Origin: Citrobacter sp. Marseille-Q6884
GTDB taxonomy: Bacteria > Pseudomonadota > Gammaproteobacteria > Enterobacterales > Enterobacteriaceae
Direction: 5' to 3'
Length of the DNA stretch: 64,000 bases
Assembly: GCF_945906775.1 (NCBI RefSeq)
Contig: NZ_CAMDRE010000001.1
Location: forward strand, 1,550,001-1,614,000
Part shown: in pieces, positions 55,536 through 64,000 of the stretch
Layout: every line of letters starts with the position of its first letter
Numbering within the stretch: position 1 is the stretch's first letter
Notes under the pieces: model-generated
Seen by the model: only the letters and a program-made list of their open reading frames with translations
Database searches by the model: none
What the model was told of the DNA's origin: nothing
Program-made: the position numbers and the translations under genes

Positions 55536-56186
55536 ATGTCATTACCGATGTTACAAGTCGCGCTGGACAACCAGACCATGGATAGCGCTTACGCAACCAC
55601 TCGCCTGATTGCTGAAGAAGTGGACATTATCGAAGTGGGTACCATTCTGTGTGTGGGCGAAGGTGTTCGTGCGGTTCGCGATCTGAAAGCACTCTACCCG
55701 CATAAAATCGTGCTGGCAGACGCCAAAATAGCCGATGCGGGCAAAATCCTCTCTCGTATGTGCTTCGAAGCCAACGCTGACTGGGTCACTGTGATTTGCT
55801 GTGCAGATATCAACACCGCGAAAGGTGCGCTGGACGTAGCGAAAGAGTTTAACGGCGACGTACAGATTGAACTGACCGGTTACTGGACCTGGGAACAGGC
55901 GCAGCAGTGGCGTGAAGCGGGTATTGGGCAGGTGGTTTATCACCGTAGCCGTGACGCACAGGCAGCAGGCGTAGCGTGGGGCGAAGCGGACATTAGCGCG
56001 ATCAAACGTCTTGCCGATATGGGCTTCAAAGTCACCGTAACCGGCGGCCTGGCGCTGGAAGATCTGCCGCTGTTCAAAGGCATTCCGATTCACGTCTTTA
56101 TCGCCGGTCGTAGCATCCGTGACGCCGCCTCTCCGGTTGAAGCCGCACGTCAGTTCAAACGTTCTATTGCCCAGTTGTGGGGCTAA
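55536..56186 (+). CDS. ulaD: 3-keto-L-gulonate-6-phosphate decarboxylase UlaD
   Basis: 216-residue (beta/alpha)8 enzyme of the OMP decarboxylase superfamily; yields L-xylulose-5-P and CO2 with Mg. Active-site residues visible by family position: Asp11, Glu33, and the D62-x-K64-x-x-D67 motif in [10 protein letters not shown], plus the phosphate-gripper IAGRSIRDA near residue 190. The start at 55536 ([15 protein letters not shown]) follows AAGAAGGAATTGAAC. Confidence 0.97.
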   Translation: MSLPMLQVALDNQTMDSAYATTRLIAEEVDIIEVGTILCVGEGVRAVRDLKALYPHKIVLADAKIADAGKILSRMCFEANADWVTVICCADINTAKGALDVAKEFNGDVQIELTGYWTWEQAQQWREAGIGQVVYHRSRDAQAAGVAWGEADISAIKRLADMGFKVTVTGGLALEDLPLFKGIPIHVFIAGRSIRDAASPVEAARQFKRSIAQLWG

Positions 56187-56195
56187 GGAGCGGAT

Positions 56196-57050
56196 ATGTT
56201 ATCCAAACAGATCCCGCTCGGTATCTATGAAAAAGCGCTCCCCGCCGGGGAGTGCTGGCGGGAAAGACTGCAACTGGCGAAAACGCTAGGGTTCGATTTT
56301 GTCGAGATGTCGGTGGATGAAACCGACGATCGCCTGTCGCGTCTGGACTGGAGCCGCGAGCAACGTCTGGCGTTGGTGAATGCGATTGTCGAAACCGGCG
56401 TGCGAGTGCCTTCTATGTGTCTCTCTGCGCATCGTCGCTTCCCGCTGGGTAGTGAAGACGACGCCGTGCGGGCGCAGGGGCTGGAGATTATGCGTAAAGC
56501 CATCCAGTTCGCGCAGGACGTGGGCATTCGCGTGATCCAACTGGCGGGCTATGACGTTTACTATCAGGAAGCGAACAACGAAACGCGTCGCCGTTTCCGT
56601 GACGGGCTGAAAGAGAGCGTCGAGATGGCAAGCCGTGCGCAGGTGACGCTGGCGATGGAGATCATGGATTATCCGTTGATGAACTCCATCAGCAAGGCGC
56701 TGGGTTACGCGCACTATCTCAACAACCCGTGGTTCCAGCTCTACCCGGATATCGGCAATCTGTCAGCGTGGGACAACGACGTGCAGATGGAATTGCAGGC
56801 CGGGATGGGGCATATCGTCGCGGTTCACGTCAAAGACACTAAACCGGGCGTCTTCAAAAACGTCCCGTTTGGCGAAGGCGTGGTGGATTTCGAACGTTGC
56901 TTTGAAACGCTCAAACAGAGTGGCTATTGCGGGCCCTATCTGATTGAGATGTGGAGCGAAACGGCGGAAGATCCGGCGGCGGAAGTGGCGAAAGCGCGTG
57001 ATTGGGTGAAAGCGCGCATGGCCAACGCAGGTCTGGTGGAGGCGGCATAA
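56196..57050 (+). CDS. ulaE: L-ribulose-5-phosphate 3-epimerase UlaE
   Basis: 284-residue TIM-barrel epimerase converting L-xylulose-5-P to L-ribulose-5-P. AP endonuclease 2-like fold with metal-binding Glu in [27 protein letters not shown] and LIEMWSET. It starts after AAGGAGCGGATATG and its stop shares a base with the ulaF start (TAATG), giving translational coupling. Confidence 0.96.
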   Translation: MLSKQIPLGIYEKALPAGECWRERLQLAKTLGFDFVEMSVDETDDRLSRLDWSREQRLALVNAIVETGVRVPSMCLSAHRRFPLGSEDDAVRAQGLEIMRKAIQFAQDVGIRVIQLAGYDVYYQEANNETRRRFRDGLKESVEMASRAQVTLAMEIMDYPLMNSISKALGYAHYLNNPWFQLYPDIGNLSAWDNDVQMELQAGMGHIVAVHVKDTKPGVFKNVPFGEGVVDFERCFETLKQSGYCGPYLIEMWSETAEDPAAEVAKARDWVKARMANAGLVEAA

Positions 57051-57736
57051 TGCAAAAGCTGAAACAGCAGGTATTTGAAGCCAACATGGATCTGCCCCGT
57101 TACGGGCTGGTGACCTTTACCTGGGGCAATGTCAGCGCCATCGACCGTGAAAGCGGACGGGTGGTGATTAAGCCCAGCGGTGTCGCCTACGAAACCATGA
57201 AAGCTGACGATATGGTGGTGGTCGATATGAGCGGCAAGGTGGTGGACGGGCAGTATCGCCCGTCATCAGACACCGCGACGCATCTTGAGCTCTATCGCCG
57301 TTACCCATCGCTTGGCGGCATCGTGCATACTCACTCCACCCATGCCACCGCCTGGGCGCAGGCGGGGCTGGCGATCCCGGCGTTAGGCACCACGCATGCG
57401 GACTACTTCTTTGGCGATATCCCCTGCACCAGGGTGCTAAGTGAAGAAGAGGTACAGGGCGAGTATGAACTGAACACCGGCAAAGTGATTATCGAAACGC
57501 TGGGCAACGCCGAGCCGCTGCATACACCGGGGATTGTGGTGTATCAGCACGGGCCGTTCGCCTGGGGGAAAGATGCTCACGACGCAGTGCATAACGCGGT
57601 GGTGATGGAAGAGGTGGCGAAGATGGCCTGGATTGCGCGCGGCATTAATCCGCAACTGAATCACATCGACAGCTATCTCATGAACAAACACTTCATGCGT
57701 AAGCACGGGCCGAATGCCTATTACGGGCAGAAATAA
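57050..57736 (+). CDS. ulaF: L-ribulose-5-phosphate 4-epimerase UlaF
   Basis: 228-residue class II aldolase-family zinc enzyme that forms D-xylulose-5-P, entering the pentose phosphate pathway. Zinc histidines are in [11 protein letters not shown] near residues 93-98 and in [10 protein letters not shown] near residue 170. The start at 57050 ([16 protein letters not shown]) uses the GGAGGCGGCATA site. Last gene of the ula operon; a hairpin terminator follows at once. Confidence 0.97.
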   Translation: MQKLKQQVFEANMDLPRYGLVTFTWGNVSAIDRESGRVVIKPSGVAYETMKADDMVVVDMSGKVVDGQYRPSSDTATHLELYRRYPSLGGIVHTHSTHATAWAQAGLAIPALGTTHADYFFGDIPCTRVLSEEEVQGEYELNTGKVIIETLGNAEPLHTPGIVVYQHGPFAWGKDAHDAVHNAVVMEEVAKMAWIARGINPQLNHIDSYLMNKHFMRKHGPNAYYGQK

Positions 57737-57797
57737 AAAACGCGCCGGAGCTTACATCTTCAGGGGGATGTTATCGGTCTGGCTCCGGATGCGTTTT
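57737..57797 (+). terminator. ulaABCDEF terminator
   Basis: AAAACGC-G-CCGGAGC (57737-57751) pairs with GCTCCGG-AT-GCGTTTT (57782-57797) around a 30-base loop. The long loop makes it less certain than a compact terminator. Confidence 0.6.
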
Positions 57798-57802
57798 ACT
57801 GC

Positions 57803-57828
57803 AAAAAAAGGCCCCCAATGAAGGGGGC
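57803..57828 (-). terminator. yjfY terminator
   Basis: GCCCCC and GGGGGC pair around AATGAA; on the reverse strand seven T follow. It is 43 bases after the yjfY stop. Confidence 0.85.
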
Positions 57829-57871
57829 AATTCAAACTGTGGCAATGTTCTCGTTGGTTATTTCTGGATAG

Positions 57872-58147
57872 CTAGCGATAAATATCCGCGCTGGCGCGCA
57901 TATTTCCGTTACTACCGGGTTCCCTGGTGAGGATCACGTGGTAGTAGGTTGCGCCTTCTGCATCTGTTTCTTCATTCAGAGCCTGATTTGCTTCACTTTC
58001 AGTGGCGAAGTTATGATTTATGTAAATGACGCCTAAGCTCTGCACATCATCCATATTCCTGGCCTGATGGTTGTCAATTTTGATGGCTGCCGTCGCGTTT
58101 GCACTGAGCAACAGCACTGCCAAAAGGGTCAAAACACGGGTTCGCAT
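57872..58147 (-). CDS. yjfY: DUF1471 periplasmic protein YjfY
   Basis: 91-residue precursor from the ATG at 58147 (MRTRVLTLLAVLLLSANATA, signal peptide cleaved near residue 20), with CGAGGAGGTACAT upstream. The mature part is a DUF1471 domain: LGVIYINHNFATESEANQAL and GATYYHVILTREPG. Related to YjfN and BsmA 8 kb away. Several family members respond to envelope or oxidative stress. Function of this one is unknown. Confidence 0.92.
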   Translation of the reverse strand: MRTRVLTLLAVLLLSANATAAIKIDNHQARNMDDVQSLGVIYINHNFATESEANQALNEETDAEGATYYHVILTREPGSNGNMRASADIYR

Positions 58148-58448
58148 ATGTACCTCCTCGACTGCAGTCTCTGGTTGCCTCCCTCTCCAGTTAGTCAATA
58201 ACATCTGATTTAATTTTAATCGCTAGCCGCAAAGTCTATAGCGACCATTTCTGATGCTGTTGTTCAAAAAATTACCGCATTGCCGGCTTTTCTTTAATTA
58301 ACAGCGAACTGGGATATACCGCTGCGATTAAAAAATACCTGTTTTTTGGGTATGAGCTCTTACCAAATTGTCAATTTAACCGGATGAGCACGCCGTTTAT
58401 AGTGAGCCGAAAAAATAATATAACTTCATGATTATAAGGCAAAAACTA
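58148..58448. other. yjfY/TSUP-gene intergenic region
   Basis: 301 AT-rich bases between divergent genes. It holds the yjfY ribosome site and presumably both promoters. TACC-TGTTTTTT-GGGTA (about 58335-58352) is a short imperfect palindrome. I see no RNA gene or supported small ORF. Confidence 0.5.
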
Positions 58449-59213
58449 ATGGATACTTCATTCATGGATTTCAGCTATTTCGTGATTATGTTTATGGTCG
58501 CGCTGGTGGCTGGTTTTATTAATGTGGTCTCAGGCGGCGGTGGCTTTCTTTCGATTGGCGCATTGTTGATTTCCGGTTTGCCACCGGCCAATGCGCTGGC
58601 AACCAATAAAATTCAGGCATTGGGCAGTTCACTGACCTCCGGGATTTATTTTTTGCGCCGGGGGCATATCAACGTACGGGAGCACAAATATGTGTTTTTA
58701 TCGGCGTTTATCGGCTCTGCGCTCGGTACCACGCTCATTCAGTTTATTGAGCCGGAACTGCTAAAAAAACTGCTGCCGGTGCTGATCATCGCCGTGGCTA
58801 TCTATTTTATTTTTGCCCCTAATCTCAGTGAACCGAAAAGAAAACAGCAGGTTTCTCTGTTTCTTTTTTCACTTATCTGCGGCGGGTGTGTGGGGTTTTA
58901 TGATGGATTCCTCGGGGCAGGAGCCGGTTCTTTTTATACGCTTAGCTATATTCTGCTGTGGGGATACAGCATCGATAAAGCGCAAATTCACTCAAACTTT
59001 ATCAACCTGGCGTCGAACATCGCCTCGATTCTGTTCTTCATTTTTGGCGGCAAAATGATCTGGTCGTTGGGGCTGGTGATGTTCATCGGTCAGTCCCTCG
59101 GCGCACGTCTTGGCGCAACGGTAGTGCTGACGCGTGGAAAGAAAGTCATCAGGCCGATGATTGTGATTGTCTCCATTTGCATCAGCGTCAAGATGCTGTT
59201 GGATATGTATTAA
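58449..59213 (+). CDS. TSUP (TauE/SafE) family permease
   Basis: 254 residues from the ATG at 58449, favoured by AAGGCAAAAACTA just upstream. An ATG at 58428 would add seven residues but lacks a ribosome site. About eight membrane helices in two repeats, each with the TSUP glycine motif: GFINVVSGGGGFLSIGALLI near residue 20 and GFYDGFLGAGAGSFYTLSY near 140. The family (YfcA-like) exports sulfite, sulfoacetate or other organosulfur/organic anions; substrate unknown. E. coli K-12 lacks it at this locus. It is not an obvious operon partner of rpsF. Confidence 0.85.
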   Translation: MDTSFMDFSYFVIMFMVALVAGFINVVSGGGGFLSIGALLISGLPPANALATNKIQALGSSLTSGIYFLRRGHINVREHKYVFLSAFIGSALGTTLIQFIEPELLKKLLPVLIIAVAIYFIFAPNLSEPKRKQQVSLFLFSLICGGCVGFYDGFLGAGAGSFYTLSYILLWGYSIDKAQIHSNFINLASNIASILFFIFGGKMIWSLGLVMFIGQSLGARLGATVVLTRGKKVIRPMIVIVSICISVKMLLDMY

Positions 59214-59244
59214 TGATGCCGTGATAAATAATCGTACAATCACC

Positions 59245-59273
59245 TTGAGTTTAGCGGCAGTCGCCAGTATTAT
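59245..59273 (+). promoter_or_regulatory. Promoter of the rpsF operon
   Basis: TTGAGT (59245-59250) and TATTAT (59268-59273) with 17 bases between them, about 100 bases before rpsF. Good match to sigma-70 consensus at the ideal spacing. Confidence 0.75.
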
Positions 59274-59286
59274 GACGCGTCAATTT

Positions 59287-59768
<482 letters not shown>

Positions 59769-59774
59769 TTTCTG

Positions 59775-60321
<547 letters not shown>

Positions 60322-60350
60322 TCGGTCACGGTCCATTAATACGACTTTGA

Positions 60351-60812
<462 letters not shown>

Positions 60813-60839
60813 GTTTTTATTCTGATAACCGCGTAAAAG

Positions 60840-60868
60840 CGCCGGCCTTGTGCCGGCGTTTTGCTTTT
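60840..60868 (+). terminator. rpsF-rplI operon terminator
   Basis: CGCCGGC and GCCGGCG pair around CTTGT, followed by TTTTGCTTTT. Confidence 0.92.
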
Positions 60869-60954
60869 CTCCCCTCCTGTTTTTCGTTCTGGCTATTCTT
60901 TATCCTTTTCGGGATAATCATAAAAATAAAACATTATTTCAAAGTGGTGATGGA

Positions 60955-61878
60955 ATGGAACCAACGCACCAACCTCTGTTTGCGCGTAAAAATGTTGTCT
61001 ACCTGAGCGCAGCGTTCTGCTGCCTGTTGTGGGGGAGTGCCTATCCGGCGATAAAAAGCGGATATGAGATCTTCCAGATTGCCACGGATGATATTCCGTC
61101 GAAAATTGTCTTTGCTGGCTACCGCTTCTTATTTGCGGGGTTATTACTGCTGCTGCTGGCGATAGCGCAGCGAAAACCTGTTGGCAGATTAAGCCCACGC
61201 CAGTTTGGACAACTCACCCTGTTGGGGCTGACGCAGACCTCGCTGCAGTACATCTTCTTTTATATCGGTCTGGCGTTCACAACCGGGGTTAAAGGTTCAA
61301 TCATGAACGCCACCGGTACGTTCTTTAGCGTGTTGCTGGCCCACTTTATCTACCAGAACGATAAGCTGAGTTATAACAAGGCGCTGGGTTGTATTCTGGG
61401 CTTTACCGGTGTGATGGTGGTGAACTTCAACAGTGGCATGGATTTTAGTTTCAGCCTGTTAGGGGATGGCTCGGTGGTGATGGCGGCCTTTATTCTCTCC
61501 GCGGCCACGCTATACGGTAAACGTATCTCTCAGACGGTAGACCCGACGGTGATGACGGGCTATCAACTGGGGATGGGGGGGCTGGCATTGGTTATCGGGG
61601 GCTATGCTTTCGGCGGGACGCTTACGGTACACGGCGCTTCTTCAGTGGCCATTCTGGGTTACCTGACGTTACTCTCTTCGGTAGCATTTGCCCTGTGGAG
61701 CATTTTGCTCAAGTACAACCGTGTGGGGATGATTGCACCGTTTAACTTCCTGATCCCGGTATCTGGCGCGGTGCTGTCAGCGATCTTCCTTGGCGAAAAC
61801 ATTCTTGAATGGAAATATGCGGTTGCGCTGGTGCTGGTCTGTTCGGGGATCTGGTGGGTGAATAAGGTGAAGCGCTAA
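60955..61878 (+). CDS. EamA/DMT-family permease
   Basis: 307 residues from the ATG at 60955 (MEPTHQPLFARKNVVYLSAA); upstream frame to 60850 runs through the rplI terminator. About ten membrane helices in two EamA repeats, first with LLWGSAYPAIKSGYEIFQ and second around VVMAAFILSAATLYGKRISQ, ending in the family-typical LVCSGIWWVNKVKR. Probably an amino-acid or metabolite exporter; substrate unknown. Found between rplI and ytfB where E. coli K-12 has yjfZ and ytfA. The ribosome site is weak (GTGGTGATGG). Confidence 0.85.
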   Translation: MEPTHQPLFARKNVVYLSAAFCCLLWGSAYPAIKSGYEIFQIATDDIPSKIVFAGYRFLFAGLLLLLLAIAQRKPVGRLSPRQFGQLTLLGLTQTSLQYIFFYIGLAFTTGVKGSIMNATGTFFSVLLAHFIYQNDKLSYNKALGCILGFTGVMVVNFNSGMDFSFSLLGDGSVVMAAFILSAATLYGKRISQTVDPTVMTGYQLGMGGLALVIGGYAFGGTLTVHGASSVAILGYLTLLSSVAFALWSILLKYNRVGMIAPFNFLIPVSGAVLSAIFLGENILEWKYAVALVLVCSGIWWVNKVKR

Positions 61879-61890
61879 CGCCTCACCTTG

Positions 61891-61920
61891 AGGCCTGATG
61901 GCGCACTGCTTATCAGGCCT
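61891..61920. repeat. REP-like palindrome after the EamA gene
   Basis: AGGCCTGAT (61891-61899) pairs with ATCAGGCCT (61912-61920) in the 57-base gap between two convergent genes. It may also serve as a shared terminator. Confidence 0.65.
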
Positions 61921-61935
61921 GCCTGTTGCCAGCGT

Positions 61936-62586
61936 TTAGCGAGCGCGAATAAAACTGCCATTAGGTTGGCGGGTAAACAATACCTGCTGACCATTGTCGG
62001 TATCGATAGTTAAGCCCGTCACTACGCCATTGGCATTCTGCCTGATCTGTATCATCTGACCATTTTTCAGATTGCTCAGCGGTTTTCCCGCGCCTTCTAC
62101 CTGCGCCATTGCATAAACATCGGTCGGCGGAAGGTTATGATCACGAAAGACCTGCGCCAGCGTTTTTCCCGAATCTACGCGGTAAGTACGCCACTGTTGT
62201 TCAATGCCGCTGCTCTGCTGAAAAGGCTGTGTCTGTGCCTGAGATTGCGGGGCCTGCGGTTGTGCATCGGGATCGCCTTCCTGAATGGGTTCCGGCGCAA
62301 CCGGCGCGACCTGGCCTGGATCGTTTTGCGGCGCAACCAGCTGTGCCTGAAGCTGAGCCTCGGTTGGCGGCTGTGACTGCGACTGGATGTCCAGTTGCGC
62401 CTCACGCGTGACCGCAGGGGCATCGCTGGTGTCATTAGAAGGGAGCAGGAAACCTATCACCAGCACGATGGCAGCAGCAATAATGCCACGGCGATGCATA
62501 GGCGGTAGCGGGTCCATAATGCGAAAATTGTCCGGTGCATGCCAGATTTTCGCCAGGGTTGGTTTTAATTCGAAGCGCCCGGGCAT
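61936..62586 (-). CDS. ytfB: Cell-division-associated OapA-family protein YtfB
   Basis: 216 residues (E. coli 212). Cytoplasmic N terminus (PGRFELKPTLAKIWHAPDNF), one membrane helix about residues 33-50 (GIIAAAIVLVIGFLLP). A Gln/Pro/Ala-rich periplasmic linker follows, then a LysM-like OapA domain (YRVDSGKTLAQVFRDHNLPP). E. coli YtfB localises to the septum and binds glycans. Start: ATG at 62586 after AGCAGGAGGAAAGCC. Confidence 0.92.
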   Translation of the reverse strand: MPGRFELKPTLAKIWHAPDNFRIMDPLPPMHRRGIIAAAIVLVIGFLLPSNDTSDAPAVTREAQLDIQSQSQPPTEAQLQAQLVAPQNDPGQVAPVAPEPIQEGDPDAQPQAPQSQAQTQPFQQSSGIEQQWRTYRVDSGKTLAQVFRDHNLPPTDVYAMAQVEGAGKPLSNLKNGQMIQIRQNANGVVTGLTIDTDNGQQVLFTRQPNGSFIRAR

Positions 62587-62804
62587 GGCTTTCCTCCTGC
62601 TCCGCTTATCGTTCCTCGATCATAGAGTATAGATGGCTAACGCTATGATGTTCGTCATAATGCCCGCTTTCGTGACGTCAGCGCGGGATATCCTATTGTT
62701 TATGTTTCGCTACGATTTGTCATCTCTTCCTGATACAAAGTTTTACCGGATGCGGCATGGCTGATATGCTGCCCGCTACTTTATACCCGATGAAAGGAAA
62801 TATG

Positions 62805-63425
62805 ATGGCCACTCCGACTTTTGACACTATCGAAGCGCAAGCTAGCTACGGCATTGGTTTGCAGGTTGGACAGCAGCTGAGCGAATCCGGTCTGGAAGGG
62901 CTGTTGCCTGAAGCACTGGTTGCTGGTATCGCTGACGCGCTGGAAGGCAAGCACCCAGCTGTGCCTGTTGATGTTGTGCACCGTGCACTGCGTGAAATCC
63001 ACGAACGTGCGGATGCGGTACGTCGCGAGCGTTTCCAGGCTATGGCGGCTGATGGCGTCAAATATCTGGAAGAAAACCGTGAGAAAGAGGGTGTGAACAG
63101 CACTGAATCCGGCCTGCAGTTCCGTGTTCTGACTCAGGGCGAAGGCGCAATCCCGGCGCGTACCGACCGCGTTCGCGTGCACTACACCGGTAAACTGATC
63201 GACGGTACCGTGTTTGATAGCTCCGTTGCACGTGGCGAACCGGCTGAATTCCCGGTTAACGGCGTGATCCCTGGCTGGATTGAAGCACTGACCCTGATGC
63301 CGGTAGGTTCTAAATGGGAACTGACTATCCCTCAGGAACTGGCATATGGCGAACGTGGCGCAGGCGCGTCTATCCCTCCGTTCAGCACGCTGGTGTTCGA
63401 CGTTGAGCTGCTTGAAATCCTGTAA
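62805..63425 (+). CDS. fklB: FKBP-type peptidyl-prolyl isomerase FklB (FKBP22)
   Basis: 206 residues. N-terminal dimerisation helices (about 1-95), then the FKBP domain (about 110-206) with [18 protein letters not shown] and [20 protein letters not shown]. Cytoplasmic by lack of a signal peptide. The start at 62805 ([12 protein letters not shown]) lies 7 bases after GAAAGGAAA; an ATG three bases earlier is possible. Transcribed divergently from ytfB. Confidence 0.95.
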   Translation: MATPTFDTIEAQASYGIGLQVGQQLSESGLEGLLPEALVAGIADALEGKHPAVPVDVVHRALREIHERADAVRRERFQAMAADGVKYLEENREKEGVNSTESGLQFRVLTQGEGAIPARTDRVRVHYTGKLIDGTVFDSSVARGEPAEFPVNGVIPGWIEALTLMPVGSKWELTIPQELAYGERGAGASIPPFSTLVFDVELLEIL

Positions 63426-63734
63426 GCAGTGATTTCTGTTCCCCTCAAGCTTGAGGGGAGCGGAAAATTAGTTTTAAAACCTATAGTTATTACGATATCG
63501 ATATTTTATCTTGCAAATAGCGTGCTTGCGTGTATTTTTGTGAGCTAATTCGCGCTATCAGAGTGATATGACACTCACTTTAAACATAAAATTAACATTA
63601 TATCTAAATCTTAGTGTTCATCCCGCCAATTCTTACCTAATATCGATGAGTCCTGATAACAGGATCGTCGTATCATAGACACACTAAAGGCCGTAGAGCC
63701 TGAACAACACAGACAGGTACAGGAAGAAAAAAAC
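63426..63734. other. fklB/cycA intergenic region and cycA leader
   Basis: 309 AT-rich bases. A palindrome CCCCTC-AAGCTT-GAGGGG (63441-63458) after fklB may end its transcript, though no U tract follows directly. The last 35 bases form the cycA 5' leader with the AGGAAG ribosome site and a GcvB-type CA-rich target. No ORF supported. Confidence 0.55.
63703..63713 (+). promoter_or_regulatory. Probable GcvB small-RNA target in the cycA leader
   Basis: AACAACACAGA, 22 bases before the cycA start, is complementary in type to the G/U-rich R1 region of GcvB. GcvB repression of cycA is established in E. coli and Salmonella; the exact pairing here is inferred. Confidence 0.55.
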
Positions 63735-64000
63735 ATGGTAGATCAGGTAAAAGTCGTTGCCGACGAAGAGGCATCGTCTGAACAGTCGCTACGGCGCAAT
63801 CTCACAAACCGACATATTCAACTTATTGCTATTGGTGGTGCTATCGGTACAGGCCTGTTTATGGGCTCCGGGAAAACCATCAGTCTCGCCGGACCGTCGA
63901 TCATCTTTGTTTATATGATCATCGGTTTTATGCTGTTTTTCGTGATGCGGGCAATGGGAGAATTGCTGCTCTCGAATCTTGAGTACAAATCCTTTAGTGA
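63735..64000 (+). CDS. cycA: D-serine/D-alanine/glycine transporter CycA (5' part)
   Basis: First 88 codons of an APC-family H+ symporter; the gene runs off the window. Reads MVDQVKVVADEEASSEQSLR, then RNLTNRHIQLIAIGGAIGTGLF, the TM1 motif of this family, and TM2 IIFVYMIIGFMLFFVMRAMGE. It matches the E. coli CycA N terminus. The ribosome site is AGGAAGAAAAAAAC. Takes up glycine, D-serine, D-alanine and D-cycloserine. Confidence 0.95.
   Translation, partial: MVDQVKVVADEEASSEQSLRRNLTNRHIQLIAIGGAIGTGLFMGSGKTISLAGPSIIFVYMIIGFMLFFVMRAMGELLLSNLEYKSFS

Overview
The window is a stretch of enterobacterial core chromosome. Gene order and protein sequences follow the 94-95.5 min part of the Escherichia coli map (dcuA-aspA through cycA), with high identity throughout. 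An entericidin pair followed by a LuxR-type regulator (ecnR), a lone TSUP permease before rpsF, an EamA permease after rplI, and the absence of E. coli yjeN/yjeO and yjfZ/ytfA point to a non-K-12 relative. Citrobacter is my best guess and Salmonella is second; this is inference from recalled gene order, not a database result.

Layout. 1-5.0 kb: dcuA (cut at its last residue), aspA, fxsA, yjeH. 5.1-7.3 kb: groES-groEL behind a heat-shock promoter. 7.4-11.8 kb: yjeI, an ERIC element, yjeJ, the divergent pair epmB/efp, ecnA, ecnB, ecnR. 11.9-16.3 kb: a guanidine-II riboswitch driving gdx, then blc and frdABCD. 16.6-25.4 kb: epmA, yjeM, mscM-psd, rsgA, orn. 25.6-26.3 kb: three tRNA-Gly(GCC) genes, the first two separated by an inserted ERIC element, then a gene-free stretch with DnaA boxes and an IHF-like site that matches the place and plan of datA. 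26.3-43.4 kb: queG, then nnr-tsaE-amiB-mutL-miaA-hfq-hflX-hflK-hflC-yjeT-purA-nsrR-rnr-rlmB. 43.5-47.6 kb: yjfI-J-K-L-M-C, a poorly understood PspA-family/ATP-grasp operon. 47.7-58.1 kb: aidB, yjfN, bsmA, yjfP, and the ascorbate genes ulaR, ulaG, ulaABCDEF, then yjfY. 58.4-64 kb: TSUP permease, rpsF-priB-rpsR-rplI, EamA permease, ytfB, fklB, 5' part of cycA.

Themes. Anaerobic life: DcuA exchanges C4-dicarboxylates, AspA makes fumarate and FrdABCD respires it. Translation and protein quality: the full EF-P modification set (efp, epmA, epmB), GroESL, HflKC, HflX, RsgA, RNase R, Orn, several tRNA/rRNA modification enzymes and ribosomal proteins. Envelope: MscM, Psd, AmiB, Blc, entericidins and three related small DUF1471 proteins (YjfN, BsmA, YjfY). 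Sugar-acid use: a complete L-ascorbate PTS and catabolic pathway.

There are no prophages, insertion sequences, CRISPR arrays or long foreign islands. The least understood coding block is yjfIJKLMC. The most notable non-coding signals are the datA-like locus, the two ERIC elements, the guanidine-II riboswitch and an unexplained inverted repeat after efp.
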